From CAZCWX01 sp964502465 (lineage in GTDB: Bacteria; Desulfobacterota; Binatia; Bin18), in the NCBI GenBank assembly GCA_964502465.1, contig CAZCWX010000051.1:1-27395 (forward strand): 27,395 nucleotides of DNA, read 5' to 3'. The notes beneath the pieces are model-generated. The model made no database searches and was not told the origin of the DNA. It worked only from the letters and a program-made list of their open reading frames with translations. The position numbers and the translations under genes are program-made. Positions 1 to 6,736 of the stretch are shown piece after piece. Each line of letters opens with the position of its first letter. Position 1 is the first letter of the stretch.

Positions 1-62
1 ACACTTGACGGACCACCAAGCTTCTCCTTAGAGATCATTTTGTTGAGATGTCCCTTGAGGGT
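1..62. other. Short left-edge flank without a gene
   Basis: This stretch lies downstream of the stop codon of the leftmost minus-strand gene. I see no convincing hairpin followed by a T-run and no coding frame that would not simply be a shadow of the neighbouring gene. Confidence 0.4.
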
Positions 63-1751
63 TCATTCAGTGAAAGGGAAGCGCGAGATCGTTGGTGAGG
101 GAGAGGCCGGCTTCTTCCATGCTGTCTCCAGTGGCACTTCCAAGGGTAAAATCCAGTCAGCATGTCCCCACCAGGGATATGGTACCTTAGCAAGGTCCAC
201 GCTTGGATCGATGATGAGTTGTGGGTCGCGCCCATTCAGAGAAATCTGAATCTGCGAGCGGATCTCAATCCCCGCCCTCCCCTCACTGCGTAGCCGCTCT
301 GCAAGATAGTGCGCAAACTGTACGATCATATGGGGTCGCTTCAACATCTCTCGTTGCTGACTCAGCGTGAGATAGTTCCACAGATTGATGTCCCATTGCT
401 TGCCAGTGGCAAGGTCAGTCGCGCTGAAACCCCCTTCACCCGTCTTCGTCCGCACCATCATGTGCCAGGAGAAGTCGTGCCCCTCTTCGGTCCAGTGCAC
501 ATTGCCAGGGATAAGCATGTGCCGCAGTGGGACGCACAACTGAATGATGACCCATAGGCCCAAAAAACCAAGCGTCCACTGTGACAGCGGAGCAGACTCT
601 TGAGAGATGAAACCCTGAGCTTTTTTCTTTCCCTTGCGCGCTTTCTCTTTTTTCTGTTTCGCCTGAATCTCCTCTGCACTCTCTTGTGCTGGTCGGAACG
701 GCTCATCTAAATGATAGGCGGCAATGGCAACACCAAGTCCACCAACGGCCGCTTGCACCCAGGAAAAATAGCCTGGAATAATCCCACCGATGAGAAAACC
801 ACTAGCAAATCCGATAAGGAGCGCGGGGAAGCGATAGGCATGGCCTGCTTTGATATCTCGTAGGACCCGACGCGGCCAGTCGGGCTCGAAGAAGATTGCG
901 GTGGCGACAATCATCGCCCAGGGGAATATACCGATCGCAAAGAGCCGAGAATTCATGAAGTGGAAAAAGAGGGCAGCCATGTAAGCAAAGACCCGCGTGC
1001 GACGATTGAGGAGAAAGAAAACGACAAACAGATCAAGCAGGAGCGACCCGTAGGTCATCACCCACACCACGGCTTCATTGGTGAAAAACGATCCCAAGAA
1101 AGGGAAGTCTGGACGCTCGGCAAGCCACAGCCGCAGAGGTTCTCCACGCAACCAGTCGCCGTTCAGTTTGGCGAGACCACCGAAGAAATAGGGAACGCCA
1201 ATTTGGAAACGAAGAAGCCAGATTGACCAAGCAGGGACAACACGGGCACGCCACTGTGGGTAACGCAAGGCGTCAAGGGAGAAGTCGCGGTGGGCCGGTA
1301 TGAAGATCATGAGAAAGGCGATCAAGCAAACGAGGTAAAAGTGATTGAGGTAGAGTGCTCTCTCCAGTAAAAAAATATAGGTGAGCAGGAAGAAAAAGAT
1401 CGTCGCATTGACCCGATAGAACAGTCCGAGGATGAGGAACATCGCCACGACGGCCATCGCAGCAATATGGATGGTCATCCCCTCACCGGACCAGGGACGG
1501 ACAAACACAAACGGCCAGTAGGTGAAGTAAAAGACCTTGTGAGAAAAGTGGAACCCTACCCAGTTTTCCGTGAGGAACCGCCACGCCTCCCAGAGCATGA
1601 TGGTGTAAAAGGCGATCCGGAAGTAGACTAATCCCGCAGAGTCAACCGGCTGAGAGAGGAGGCGAGTCACATGTTGTCGCAGTGATAATCCTAATTCAGT
1701 TTTCATAGCTGCCATGTCCAATGAGGGAACTGAACCTGCCGCCCTCCCCAC
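63..1751 (-). CDS. HTTM / vitamin K-dependent gamma-carboxylase-like membrane protein
   Basis: This is a 562-residue polytopic membrane protein of the HTTM family, the bacterial relatives of vitamin K-dependent gamma-carboxylase. The motif GVPYFFGGLAKLNGDW (about residues 185-200) matches the family signature around the lysine used by the animal enzyme, here Lys195. Roughly ten hydrophobic segments occupy residues 40-345. A lysine/glutamate-rich stretch follows at about 365-380, then one more membrane segment and a soluble C-terminal domain that repeatedly ends in aromatic/proline-rich sequence. The GTG start at 1751 is preceded by GAGGAG with a 9-nt gap, so I prefer it. ATG codons at 1715 and 1706 are alternatives without a good ribosome site. 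It follows two EamA half-transporters by 19 nt and is probably co-transcribed with them. The substrate is unknown; bacterial members need not carboxylate proteins. Confidence 0.82.
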   Translation of the reverse strand: MGRAAGSVPSLDMAAMKTELGLSLRQHVTRLLSQPVDSAGLVYFRIAFYTIMLWEAWRFLTENWVGFHFSHKVFYFTYWPFVFVRPWSGEGMTIHIAAMAVVAMFLILGLFYRVNATIFFFLLTYIFLLERALYLNHFYLVCLIAFLMIFIPAHRDFSLDALRYPQWRARVVPAWSIWLLRFQIGVPYFFGGLAKLNGDWLRGEPLRLWLAERPDFPFLGSFFTNEAVVWVMTYGSLLLDLFVVFFLLNRRTRVFAYMAALFFHFMNSRLFAIGIFPWAMIVATAIFFEPDWPRRVLRDIKAGHAYRFPALLIGFASGFLIGGIIPGYFSWVQAAVGGLGVAIAAYHLDEPFRPAQESAEEIQAKQKKEKARKGKKKAQGFISQESAPLSQWTLGFLGLWVIIQLCVPLRHMLIPGNVHWTEEGHDFSWHMMVRTKTGEGGFSATDLATGKQWDINLWNYLTLSQQREMLKRPHMIVQFAHYLAERLRSEGRAGIEIRSQIQISLNGRDPQLIIDPSVDLAKVPYPWWGHADWILPLEVPLETAWKKPASPSPTISRFPFTE

Positions 1752-1770
1752 TCACGCAGACTCCTCTATC

Positions 1771-2202
1771 TCAACTCACTAACAGGATCACACCGAGGAC
1801 GATTAAGACCGTACCAAGAGCGTCGGCTCGCGTGATCCGCTCGACCCCCTGCAACAGAAAATGACTGAACGTAAGCGTCACAAGCGGAGCGGTCGCAACA
1901 AGCGGAGCAACCACCGTTGCCGGGATATGTTGATGCGCAGCGAAGAAAGTAAACAAGCCAAGCGTCGAACTCACACCAGCCAGGGCAAAATACCATCCGA
2001 CCCAGCGCGGGACAGTAAAGAGGTCACGGACTTGTCCAGCCAGGAGAAAATACATGACATACACCGCGGTACTGGCCAGCATCCCGATGGTGGCTCCAAG
2101 CAGCGGCTCGTTACTAATGCGGAGTCCGAGTTTAATCAGAATAGGATTCGTGCTGTAGCAAAGCGCGGCCAGTAACGGATACAGCAAATCTTTGTAGCTC
2201 AT
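1771..2202 (-). CDS. EamA/DMT transporter, C-terminal half
   Basis: This 143-residue hydrophobic protein contains one EamA domain with five predicted membrane segments. It begins with a typical half-transporter start (LLYPLLAALCYSTNPILIKLG) and ends ITRADALGTVLIVLGVILLV, which resembles the C-terminal half of a standard ten-helix drug/metabolite transporter of about 300 residues. Its ATG lies 27 nt after the stop of the upstream EamA half and is in the same reading frame, separated by a single TGA. A weak purine-rich site (GAGCGA) precedes the start. It could be one subunit of a two-gene heterodimeric pair or the distal piece of a transporter gene interrupted by a nonsense codon. The transported compound cannot be inferred. 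Confidence 0.72.
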   Translation of the reverse strand: MSYKDLLYPLLAALCYSTNPILIKLGLRISNEPLLGATIGMLASTAVYVMYFLLAGQVRDLFTVPRWVGWYFALAGVSSTLGLFTFFAAHQHIPATVVAPLVATAPLVTLTFSHFLLQGVERITRADALGTVLIVLGVILLVS

Positions 2203-2229
2203 GTTTATTCGCTCTGGATGTCCCTCGTT

Positions 2230-2661
2230 TCATCCACGCCGCTGTCCTGTGAGCACGGCAACTCCAGCGACAATGCTCAAGACGCCCAACAGCATCTTGA
2301 GGGTAAGGTGCTCGCGGAGGAATACCAAAGCCAGGACTGTGGTAAAGAGAGGTGAGGTGTTGATCAGTGGAGTCGCGCGCGCCGCGCCGAGACGGGCAAC
2401 GCCGATATAGTTGAACACCCGGCCTAAACATGGCCCCATCACGCCGACCGCAGCAAACCACAGGGCCGCCTGCACTGTCACTGCCTGAGTCACCGAGCGC
2501 GGGTGGAAGACGAAAACGAGGAGAAGCAAGGGGATACTCGCGAGGAGCCCCAACAATACCGCAACCGACGCATTCGCGTGAAGCAAGCCTTTCCGTATGA
2601 AGACCGGAATTGCCCCCCACAAAACCGCCGACGTGAGCGCCAAACATTCACCATAGAGCAT
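2230..2661 (-). CDS. EamA/DMT transporter, N-terminal half
   Basis: This 143-residue protein has one EamA domain with five membrane segments. ALTSAVLWGAIPVFIRKGL at its start and ARATPLINTSPLFTTVLALVFLREHL later in the protein are characteristic of the first half of DMT transporters. The ATG at 2661 is preceded by GGAGG 4 nt upstream. It stops at a TGA and the same frame continues, without another stop, into the next EamA half. Together with the ten intervening codons the two halves would give about 296 residues, the usual size of an intact EamA permease. It is the first gene of a probable three-gene minus-strand operon. Confidence 0.72.
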   Translation of the reverse strand: MLYGECLALTSAVLWGAIPVFIRKGLLHANASVAVLLGLLASIPLLLLVFVFHPRSVTQAVTVQAALWFAAVGVMGPCLGRVFNYIGVARLGAARATPLINTSPLFTTVLALVFLREHLTLKMLLGVLSIVAGVAVLTGQRRG

Positions 2662-2673
2662 TGTGCCTCCGGC

Positions 2674-2712
2674 CAGCTATCAGCTATCAGCTATCAGCTT
2701 TCAGCTATCAGC
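2674..2712. repeat. Heptamer tandem repeat (CAGCTAT, about 5.5 units)
   Basis: Five successive 7-bp units read CAGCTAT, CAGCTAT, CAGCTAT, CAGCTTT, CAGCTAT and then CAGC. On the minus strand the unit is GCTGATA. The array lies immediately upstream of the EamA operon, in the divergent intergenic region. Confidence 0.85.
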
Positions 2713-2799
2713 AAAAATTACAAGAGCCTACCGGCTACAGGTATGAGGCAAAAGGGAGGACCCTAGAGTCTATAGCCTGCAGCCTCTTCTTCCTATCTT

Positions 2800-2823
2800 G
2801 CTGACCGCTGACCGCTGAGTGCT
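2800..2823. repeat. Short heptamer array (GCTGACC type)
   Basis: Two GCTGACC units followed by GCTGAGT and GCT. The GCTGA core is the same as in the 2674-2712 array read on the opposite strand, so the two arrays face each other as inverted relatives about 90 bp apart. Confidence 0.65.
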
Positions 2824-2831
2824 TTTTTCCT

Positions 2832-2861
2832 TTGACCTTTCGCGGCAGAGTAGGATAGAAT
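2832..2861 (+). promoter_or_regulatory. Sigma70-like promoter of the MFS pair
   Basis: TTGACC (2832-2837) and TAGAAT (2856-2861) are separated by 18 bp and lie 37 bp upstream of the ATG of the first MFS gene. Both boxes match the consensus at five of six positions. Inferred from sequence only. Confidence 0.55.
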
Positions 2862-2898
2862 CCCGCCGAGCAGCTTACCACGCCAGAAGGAGGGGTTC

Positions 2899-4188
2899 AT
2901 GGCTTGGCCTGTGCGTTACAAACTGGTCGGCTTTCTCACCGCCGGCAGTATGATTAACTATGCCGATCGCGTGAATATCTCTGTGGCCGCGCCGGTGATG
3001 ATGCCTGCCTTAGGGTGGGACGAATCGCGCTTCGGTCTCATCTTTTCCGCGTTTCTCGCTGGATACACGTTATTGCAGTTTCCCGGTGGGATTATTGCTG
3101 ATCGGTGGAACGCCTGTAAGGTCCTTGCCTGGGCTTGTGTGGGGTTCTCTGTCTTCACCGCTCTCACCCCTTTAGGAGGCCTCGCTTTTGGCCTCATGCT
3201 GGCCCTCCGCTTCTGTGTTGGGATGTTTGAGTCGGTGAGTTTCCCTGCGTACGCTTCGCTGAACTCTCGCTGGATTCCACGTCATGAATATAGCCGTGCC
3301 CAGACACTCAGCCTCTCTGGCTCGTACTTGGGCCAAGTCATCTCGTACCCTCTGACGACGTGGTTAGTCCTGACTTTTTCCTGGCCGATGGCATTTTATT
3401 TTAATGCCTTGGTTGGTGGAGTGTGGCTGATCGCCTGGCTGCTGTTCGCTACGAACACCCCAGCCGAACACCCAAAGATCACCACCGCAGAGCTCCACGA
3501 AATTGAAACGAATCTGGCGTCACGCTCACACGTCACCCTCTCGCCGTGGGCAGTGCTCAAAGAACCCCAGGTCCTCTTGTTGTCGCTTTCTTATCTTTGC
3601 TTGATCTATGGCTTATGGATGATCGTCTTGTGGCTGCCGACCTACATGGTCAAAGTGCGGGGTTTCTCGATGCAAGAGATGGGCTGGATCGGCATGATTC
3701 CTACGGCAGCCAGTTTCGCGGGATTAGTCAGTGGCGGGATACTCTCTGACCGGTTGCTCCGTCGCGGCTATAGTGTCCGTTTCGCTCGGGCGCAAGGACC
3801 AGCCTTGTGTATTGCCCTGGGAATCCCGTTCCTCGTTGCGGCTCCCCTTGTCCCGTGGGCGAGTGTATCGGTTGCCTGCTTCACGGCGTACTTATTTCTC
3901 ATGAACATTGCTGGCGGTGGGTACTGGGCTATTCCCCTCGAATTGAATCCCAAACTCGTGGGTGCCATCTCCGGTCTTATGAATGGGTCAGGCAACTGTG
4001 CTGGGATTTTCGGTCCAATGACCGCAGGCTTTCTCATTAGTACGACAGGCAGTTGGACCTTGCCTTTTCTGGTCGCCGCCGGATTGGCCGGAGTCTCTTT
4101 TGTCATCTTCTATCTGTGGGTGGTCCCTGAGCCCATCGAAGCGAAAGTCCAACTGTCTGAAGCGGTCGTACCAGAAGTAGGGAGATGA
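2899..4188 (+). CDS. MFS transporter, ACS (anion:cation symporter) family
   Basis: This 429-residue, twelve-helix major facilitator permease of the inner membrane starts 8 nt after a strong AGGAGG site. The N-terminus (INYADRVNISVAAPVM) is the typical first helix of the anion:cation symporter family, which imports organic anions such as glucarate, galactonate, phthalate or hexuronates. The loop 2-3 signature appears as GGIIADRWNACKVL. The C-terminal half has the equivalent GGILSDRLLRRGYSV, and family-like GLMNGSGNCAGIFGP lies near helix 11. The downstream MFS gene begins 4 nt after its stop, so the two are almost certainly co-transcribed from the promoter at 2832-2861. No catabolic enzymes flank it, so the substrate is open. 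Confidence 0.86.
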   Translation: MAWPVRYKLVGFLTAGSMINYADRVNISVAAPVMMPALGWDESRFGLIFSAFLAGYTLLQFPGGIIADRWNACKVLAWACVGFSVFTALTPLGGLAFGLMLALRFCVGMFESVSFPAYASLNSRWIPRHEYSRAQTLSLSGSYLGQVISYPLTTWLVLTFSWPMAFYFNALVGGVWLIAWLLFATNTPAEHPKITTAELHEIETNLASRSHVTLSPWAVLKEPQVLLLSLSYLCLIYGLWMIVLWLPTYMVKVRGFSMQEMGWIGMIPTAASFAGLVSGGILSDRLLRRGYSVRFARAQGPALCIALGIPFLVAAPLVPWASVSVACFTAYLFLMNIAGGGYWAIPLELNPKLVGAISGLMNGSGNCAGIFGPMTAGFLISTTGSWTLPFLVAAGLAGVSFVIFYLWVVPEPIEAKVQLSEAVVPEVGR

Positions 4189-4192
4189 GCAC

Positions 4193-5374
4193 ATGCACGG
4201 CATGAACAAAAAAGCCTTAGCGCTCCTGGGGCTGGGCCACTTGATGGTCGATTTGAATACCGGCGCCTTACCCGCACTGCTTCCCTTTCTGAAAAATACT
4301 TTTGACCTGTCTTACACCATGGTCGGCACCCTGGTGTTGGTCGCCAATCTGTCGTCCTCATTGGTCCAGCCAATCTTCGGGTACCTGTCTGATCGCAGTG
4401 CTCAAGCCTGGCTATTACCCGCAGGGATCATCGCCGCAACCTGTGGCATGGCGAGTCTTGGGCTTGCACCGAATTACTCTATCTTATTGCTGTTCCTCTT
4501 TATCAGTGGACTGGGGATCGCCAGCTACCATCCTGAAGCATACAAAACCGCGTATCTCTCTACCGGTGAGAAGAAAGCAACCGGAATCTCACTCTTTTCA
4601 GTTGGTGGGAACATCGGTTATGGCCTGGGGCCGTTGGTCGTTGCCTTTTGCTTGACCGCATTCGGTCTGCACGGGCTGTTGCTGCTCTGGATACCAGGGC
4701 TATTGGTCGGCGCCCTCTTCGTGTGGAGTTTGCCGTGGCTGTCACACACTCGGCCACTCCAAACAGCAACCCACGCGGCTGCCAGCAGTGCGCCTCCCTA
4801 TGCGCTCGCATTGGTGCTTGGCGTCGTCATACTGGGAGCCTGTGTCCACTCAGGCATGGTGACCTACGTGCCCCTGTACTTTGCTGCGCGTGGAGAGGGC
4901 ACGCTGGCACTTGGTAAGATCTTATCGCTGTTTTTGATCGCTGGCGCAGTTGGCACTCTCATAGCCGGACCAGTGTCCGATCGGATTGGTCACAAACGGT
5001 TTTTAGTGTTCAGTATGGGTCTGTTGTGTCCACTGATCGTCTTGTTTCTCTCTTCAAGTGGTCCAGCCAGTATCGCTATTCTTGCCCTGACTGGCATGTG
5101 CATCTCTCCCATGTTCTCGATTACGCTTGTCATCGCGCAGGGGTTCATGCGTGGCCGCCTCGGAGTGACCGCTGGCTTGCTGACTGGACTCGGTATTGGT
5201 GCGGGTGGAGTAGGAGTCACTGCACTGGGAGTGGTCGCTGACACGTGGGGAGTCGAAACAACCATGTGGCTCATCAGCGTGTTACCGCTGCTGCCGTGGG
5301 GAGTCGTCCTCCTGTTGCCGTCTGAAACAGCCAGGAAAGAAGCAACAACACGTGAATTAGGCCTGGCAACGTAA
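4193..5374 (+). CDS. MFS transporter, fosmidomycin-resistance (Fsr)-like
   Basis: This 393-residue major facilitator protein has the hallmarks of the Fsr group of efflux permeases. It has the N-terminal LGLGHLMVDLNTGALPALLP segment, FGYLSDRS in loop 2-3, and the conserved SYHPEAYKTAYLSTGEKKATG followed by SLFSVGGNIGYGLGPL. The ATG at 4193 sits 8 nt after GGAG, which overlaps the stop region of the preceding ACS permease. An ATG three codons further in is a possible alternative. Length is slightly below the E. coli protein (about 406). The family exports fosmidomycin and some other compounds, but the natural substrate here is unknown. The tight coupling to a probable uptake permease is unusual. 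Confidence 0.85.
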   Translation: MHGMNKKALALLGLGHLMVDLNTGALPALLPFLKNTFDLSYTMVGTLVLVANLSSSLVQPIFGYLSDRSAQAWLLPAGIIAATCGMASLGLAPNYSILLLFLFISGLGIASYHPEAYKTAYLSTGEKKATGISLFSVGGNIGYGLGPLVVAFCLTAFGLHGLLLLWIPGLLVGALFVWSLPWLSHTRPLQTATHAAASSAPPYALALVLGVVILGACVHSGMVTYVPLYFAARGEGTLALGKILSLFLIAGAVGTLIAGPVSDRIGHKRFLVFSMGLLCPLIVLFLSSSGPASIAILALTGMCISPMFSITLVIAQGFMRGRLGVTAGLLTGLGIGAGGVGVTALGVVADTWGVETTMWLISVLPLLPWGVVLLLPSETARKEATTRELGLAT

Positions 5375-5547
5375 CCGCACAGATGGTAAAAAGTGTTGAA
5401 CTTCAGGTACTTGAGAGAGGAAAAGAGTCAAAAAAGGGCCACAGGTTCTCTCAGACATAGAGACTGACCACAGTTAAACTCGTGCAAATTCAAAGACTTG
5501 AATTCCAATACCCCACCTGAACAGTTACCTGGCAACCGCAGAAGCTG

Positions 5548-5573
5548 ATTAAATCGAACCTCACGATTTTAAT
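5548..5573. terminator. AT-rich hairpin between convergent genes
   Basis: ATTAAATCG and CGATTTTAAT pair (one bulged T) around the 7-nt loop AACCTCA. It lies about 175 bp beyond the MFS stop. The stem is AT-rich and the T-run short, so a terminator role is only possible. Confidence 0.3.
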
Positions 5574-5601
5574 ACCCTTCCCTGGGTGGTCACCTCGGTG
5601 C

Positions 5602-5680
5602 TGTCAGGCTGAGTGGAGCGAAGCAATCTCTAGCTCCTAAGGGGATTGCTTCGTCACTCGCGATCCTCGCAATGACCTGT
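5602..5680. repeat. Dispersed palindromic repeat (GCGAAGCAATCTC type)
   Basis: The left arm GCGAAGCAATCTC (5618-5630) and right arm GGGATTGCTTCGT (from 5642) form an inverted repeat. The outer parts are of the TGTCAGGCTGAG and CTCGCAATGAC type. Repeats of this sequence style occur in intergenic regions of many environmental bacterial genomes. A sister element lies at 6614-6703. Confidence 0.7.
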
Positions 5681-5746
5681 TATTCCCTCACTTCATGCCA
5701 TTGCTCATCAAGGGAGAGGAAAGAAAAGGGAAATCGTCCCCGATCT

Positions 5747-6436
5747 TCAATTCATCACTTTCAGCTCAGCTCGCCGGTTGAGCGCCCGCCCCTCTGGGTT
5801 GTCGCGACCATCAGGCAGCGTGTTCGGGGCGACCGGCTCACTCTCGCCTTTGCCTACGGCCTCGAGCCGATCCGCGGCAATGCCTTTGGAGACCAGATAC
5901 CGGACCACGGCATTGGCTCGCCGTTGCGAGAGCCGCAGGTTATAGGCTTCCGTGCCGATCGAGTCGGTATGCCCTTCGATGGTCACTCGTACCGTGGGGT
6001 TCTCGTCAAGGATACGCGCCGCTTCATCCAGCACGGGCTCGAACTCGGGTTTGATGTTGGCGCGATCGAAGTCGAAGTTGATGCCGCGTAACACAATGCG
6101 TTTGGCTTCAACTGGAGGGGGGGGCGGCGGCGGCGGAGGAGGTGGTGGTGGTGGCGGAGGAGGGGGCGGCGGCGGGGGTGGTGGGGGTTCTTCCTTAGTG
6201 AGGGCATAGCCGATAATACCACCGACAACCGCGCCGATGCCGGCACCAATACCGGCAGACCTGCCACGTTCGCTGTCGTCATCACCAATACCGGCACCAG
6301 CGCCAGCGCCAACACCGGCGCCGACGAGTGCGCCAGCGATCGTGTTATTCACACGTGCTGACTCAGAACACCCTGCTAGAGAACAGAGGGCTGCTCCCCA
6401 AACCAGCCAGAACCTAAAGCTGCGTTTTTGCATCAT
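5747..6436 (-). CDS. OmpA-family lipoprotein with glycine-zipper and polyproline linker
   Basis: This 229-residue envelope protein is predicted to anchor the outer membrane to peptidoglycan. It starts with a signal peptide ending in the lipobox LAGC, with acylated Cys23. A glycine/alanine-rich zipper segment follows (about residues 33-77), containing GAGVGAGAGAGIG and GIGAGIGAVVGGIIG. Next is an uninterrupted run of 25 prolines. The C-terminal OmpA domain shows GINFDFDRANIKPEF, the peptidoglycan-binding GHTDSIGTEAYNLRLSQRRA stretch, and RALNRRAELKV near the end. GGGAGGAAGG directly precedes the two ATG codons at the start. The proline codons mix CCG, CCA, CCC and CCT, which argues for a selected linker rather than simple slippage of one trinucleotide. 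It is monocistronic by context. Confidence 0.88.
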   Translation of the reverse strand: MMQKRSFRFWLVWGAALCSLAGCSESARVNNTIAGALVGAGVGAGAGAGIGDDDSERGRSAGIGAGIGAVVGGIIGYALTKEEPPPPPPPPPPPPPPPPPPPPPPPPPVEAKRIVLRGINFDFDRANIKPEFEPVLDEAARILDENPTVRVTIEGHTDSIGTEAYNLRLSQRRANAVVRYLVSKGIAADRLEAVGKGESEPVAPNTLPDGRDNPEGRALNRRAELKVMN

Positions 6437-6613
6437 CCTTCCTCCCGTCCTTCTTTCCTGCGCTGAGGTCTTTTCCCTTGCCTAAAGAGGGCAGGAATCT
6501 CTCGCTAAAACTCGAAATAAACTAGCGATTCGTCTAACAGAAAAGAAAGAAACGGAAAAGGGGGGCAACAAGCGGGTGCTGCTGGGTCAGGTTACTGCCC
6601 GCGGGCGCTCGAG

Positions 6614-6703
6614 GTCATTCTGAACGGAGCGCAGCGTAGTGAAGAATCTCTCTGAGTTGGCCTCAGTGGTGGAGAGATTCTTCGCTGCGCTCCGCGTGAC
6701 AAT
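6614..6703. repeat. Dispersed palindromic repeat (GAAGAATCTCTC type)
   Basis: The left arm contains GGAGCGCAGCG (6626-6636) and GAAGAATCTCTC (6641-6652). The right arm contains GAGAGATTCTTC (6672-6683) and CGCTGCGCTCC (6683-6693), with outer GTCATTCTGAAC and GCGTGAC ends. The arms pair over about 30 bp with a short insertion in the left one. It lies between the lon 3' end and the promoter region of the OmpA gene. Confidence 0.75.
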
Positions 6704-6736
6704 GTTGCAGGGGCGCGGTTGCAAAGTCTACCAATG

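Larger units (their letters stand above)
5375..5746. other. 372-bp intergenic region with a hairpin and a palindromic repeat
   Basis: No credible gene is present. The region holds an AT-rich inverted repeat (5548-5573) and the dispersed palindromic element at 5602-5680. It separates the MFS pair from the convergent OmpA gene. Confidence 0.5.

Noticed and set aside
5952..6209. Plus-strand frame encoding a polyglycine tract
   Set aside because: It is the complement of the polyproline linker of the OmpA lipoprotein and has no start context.
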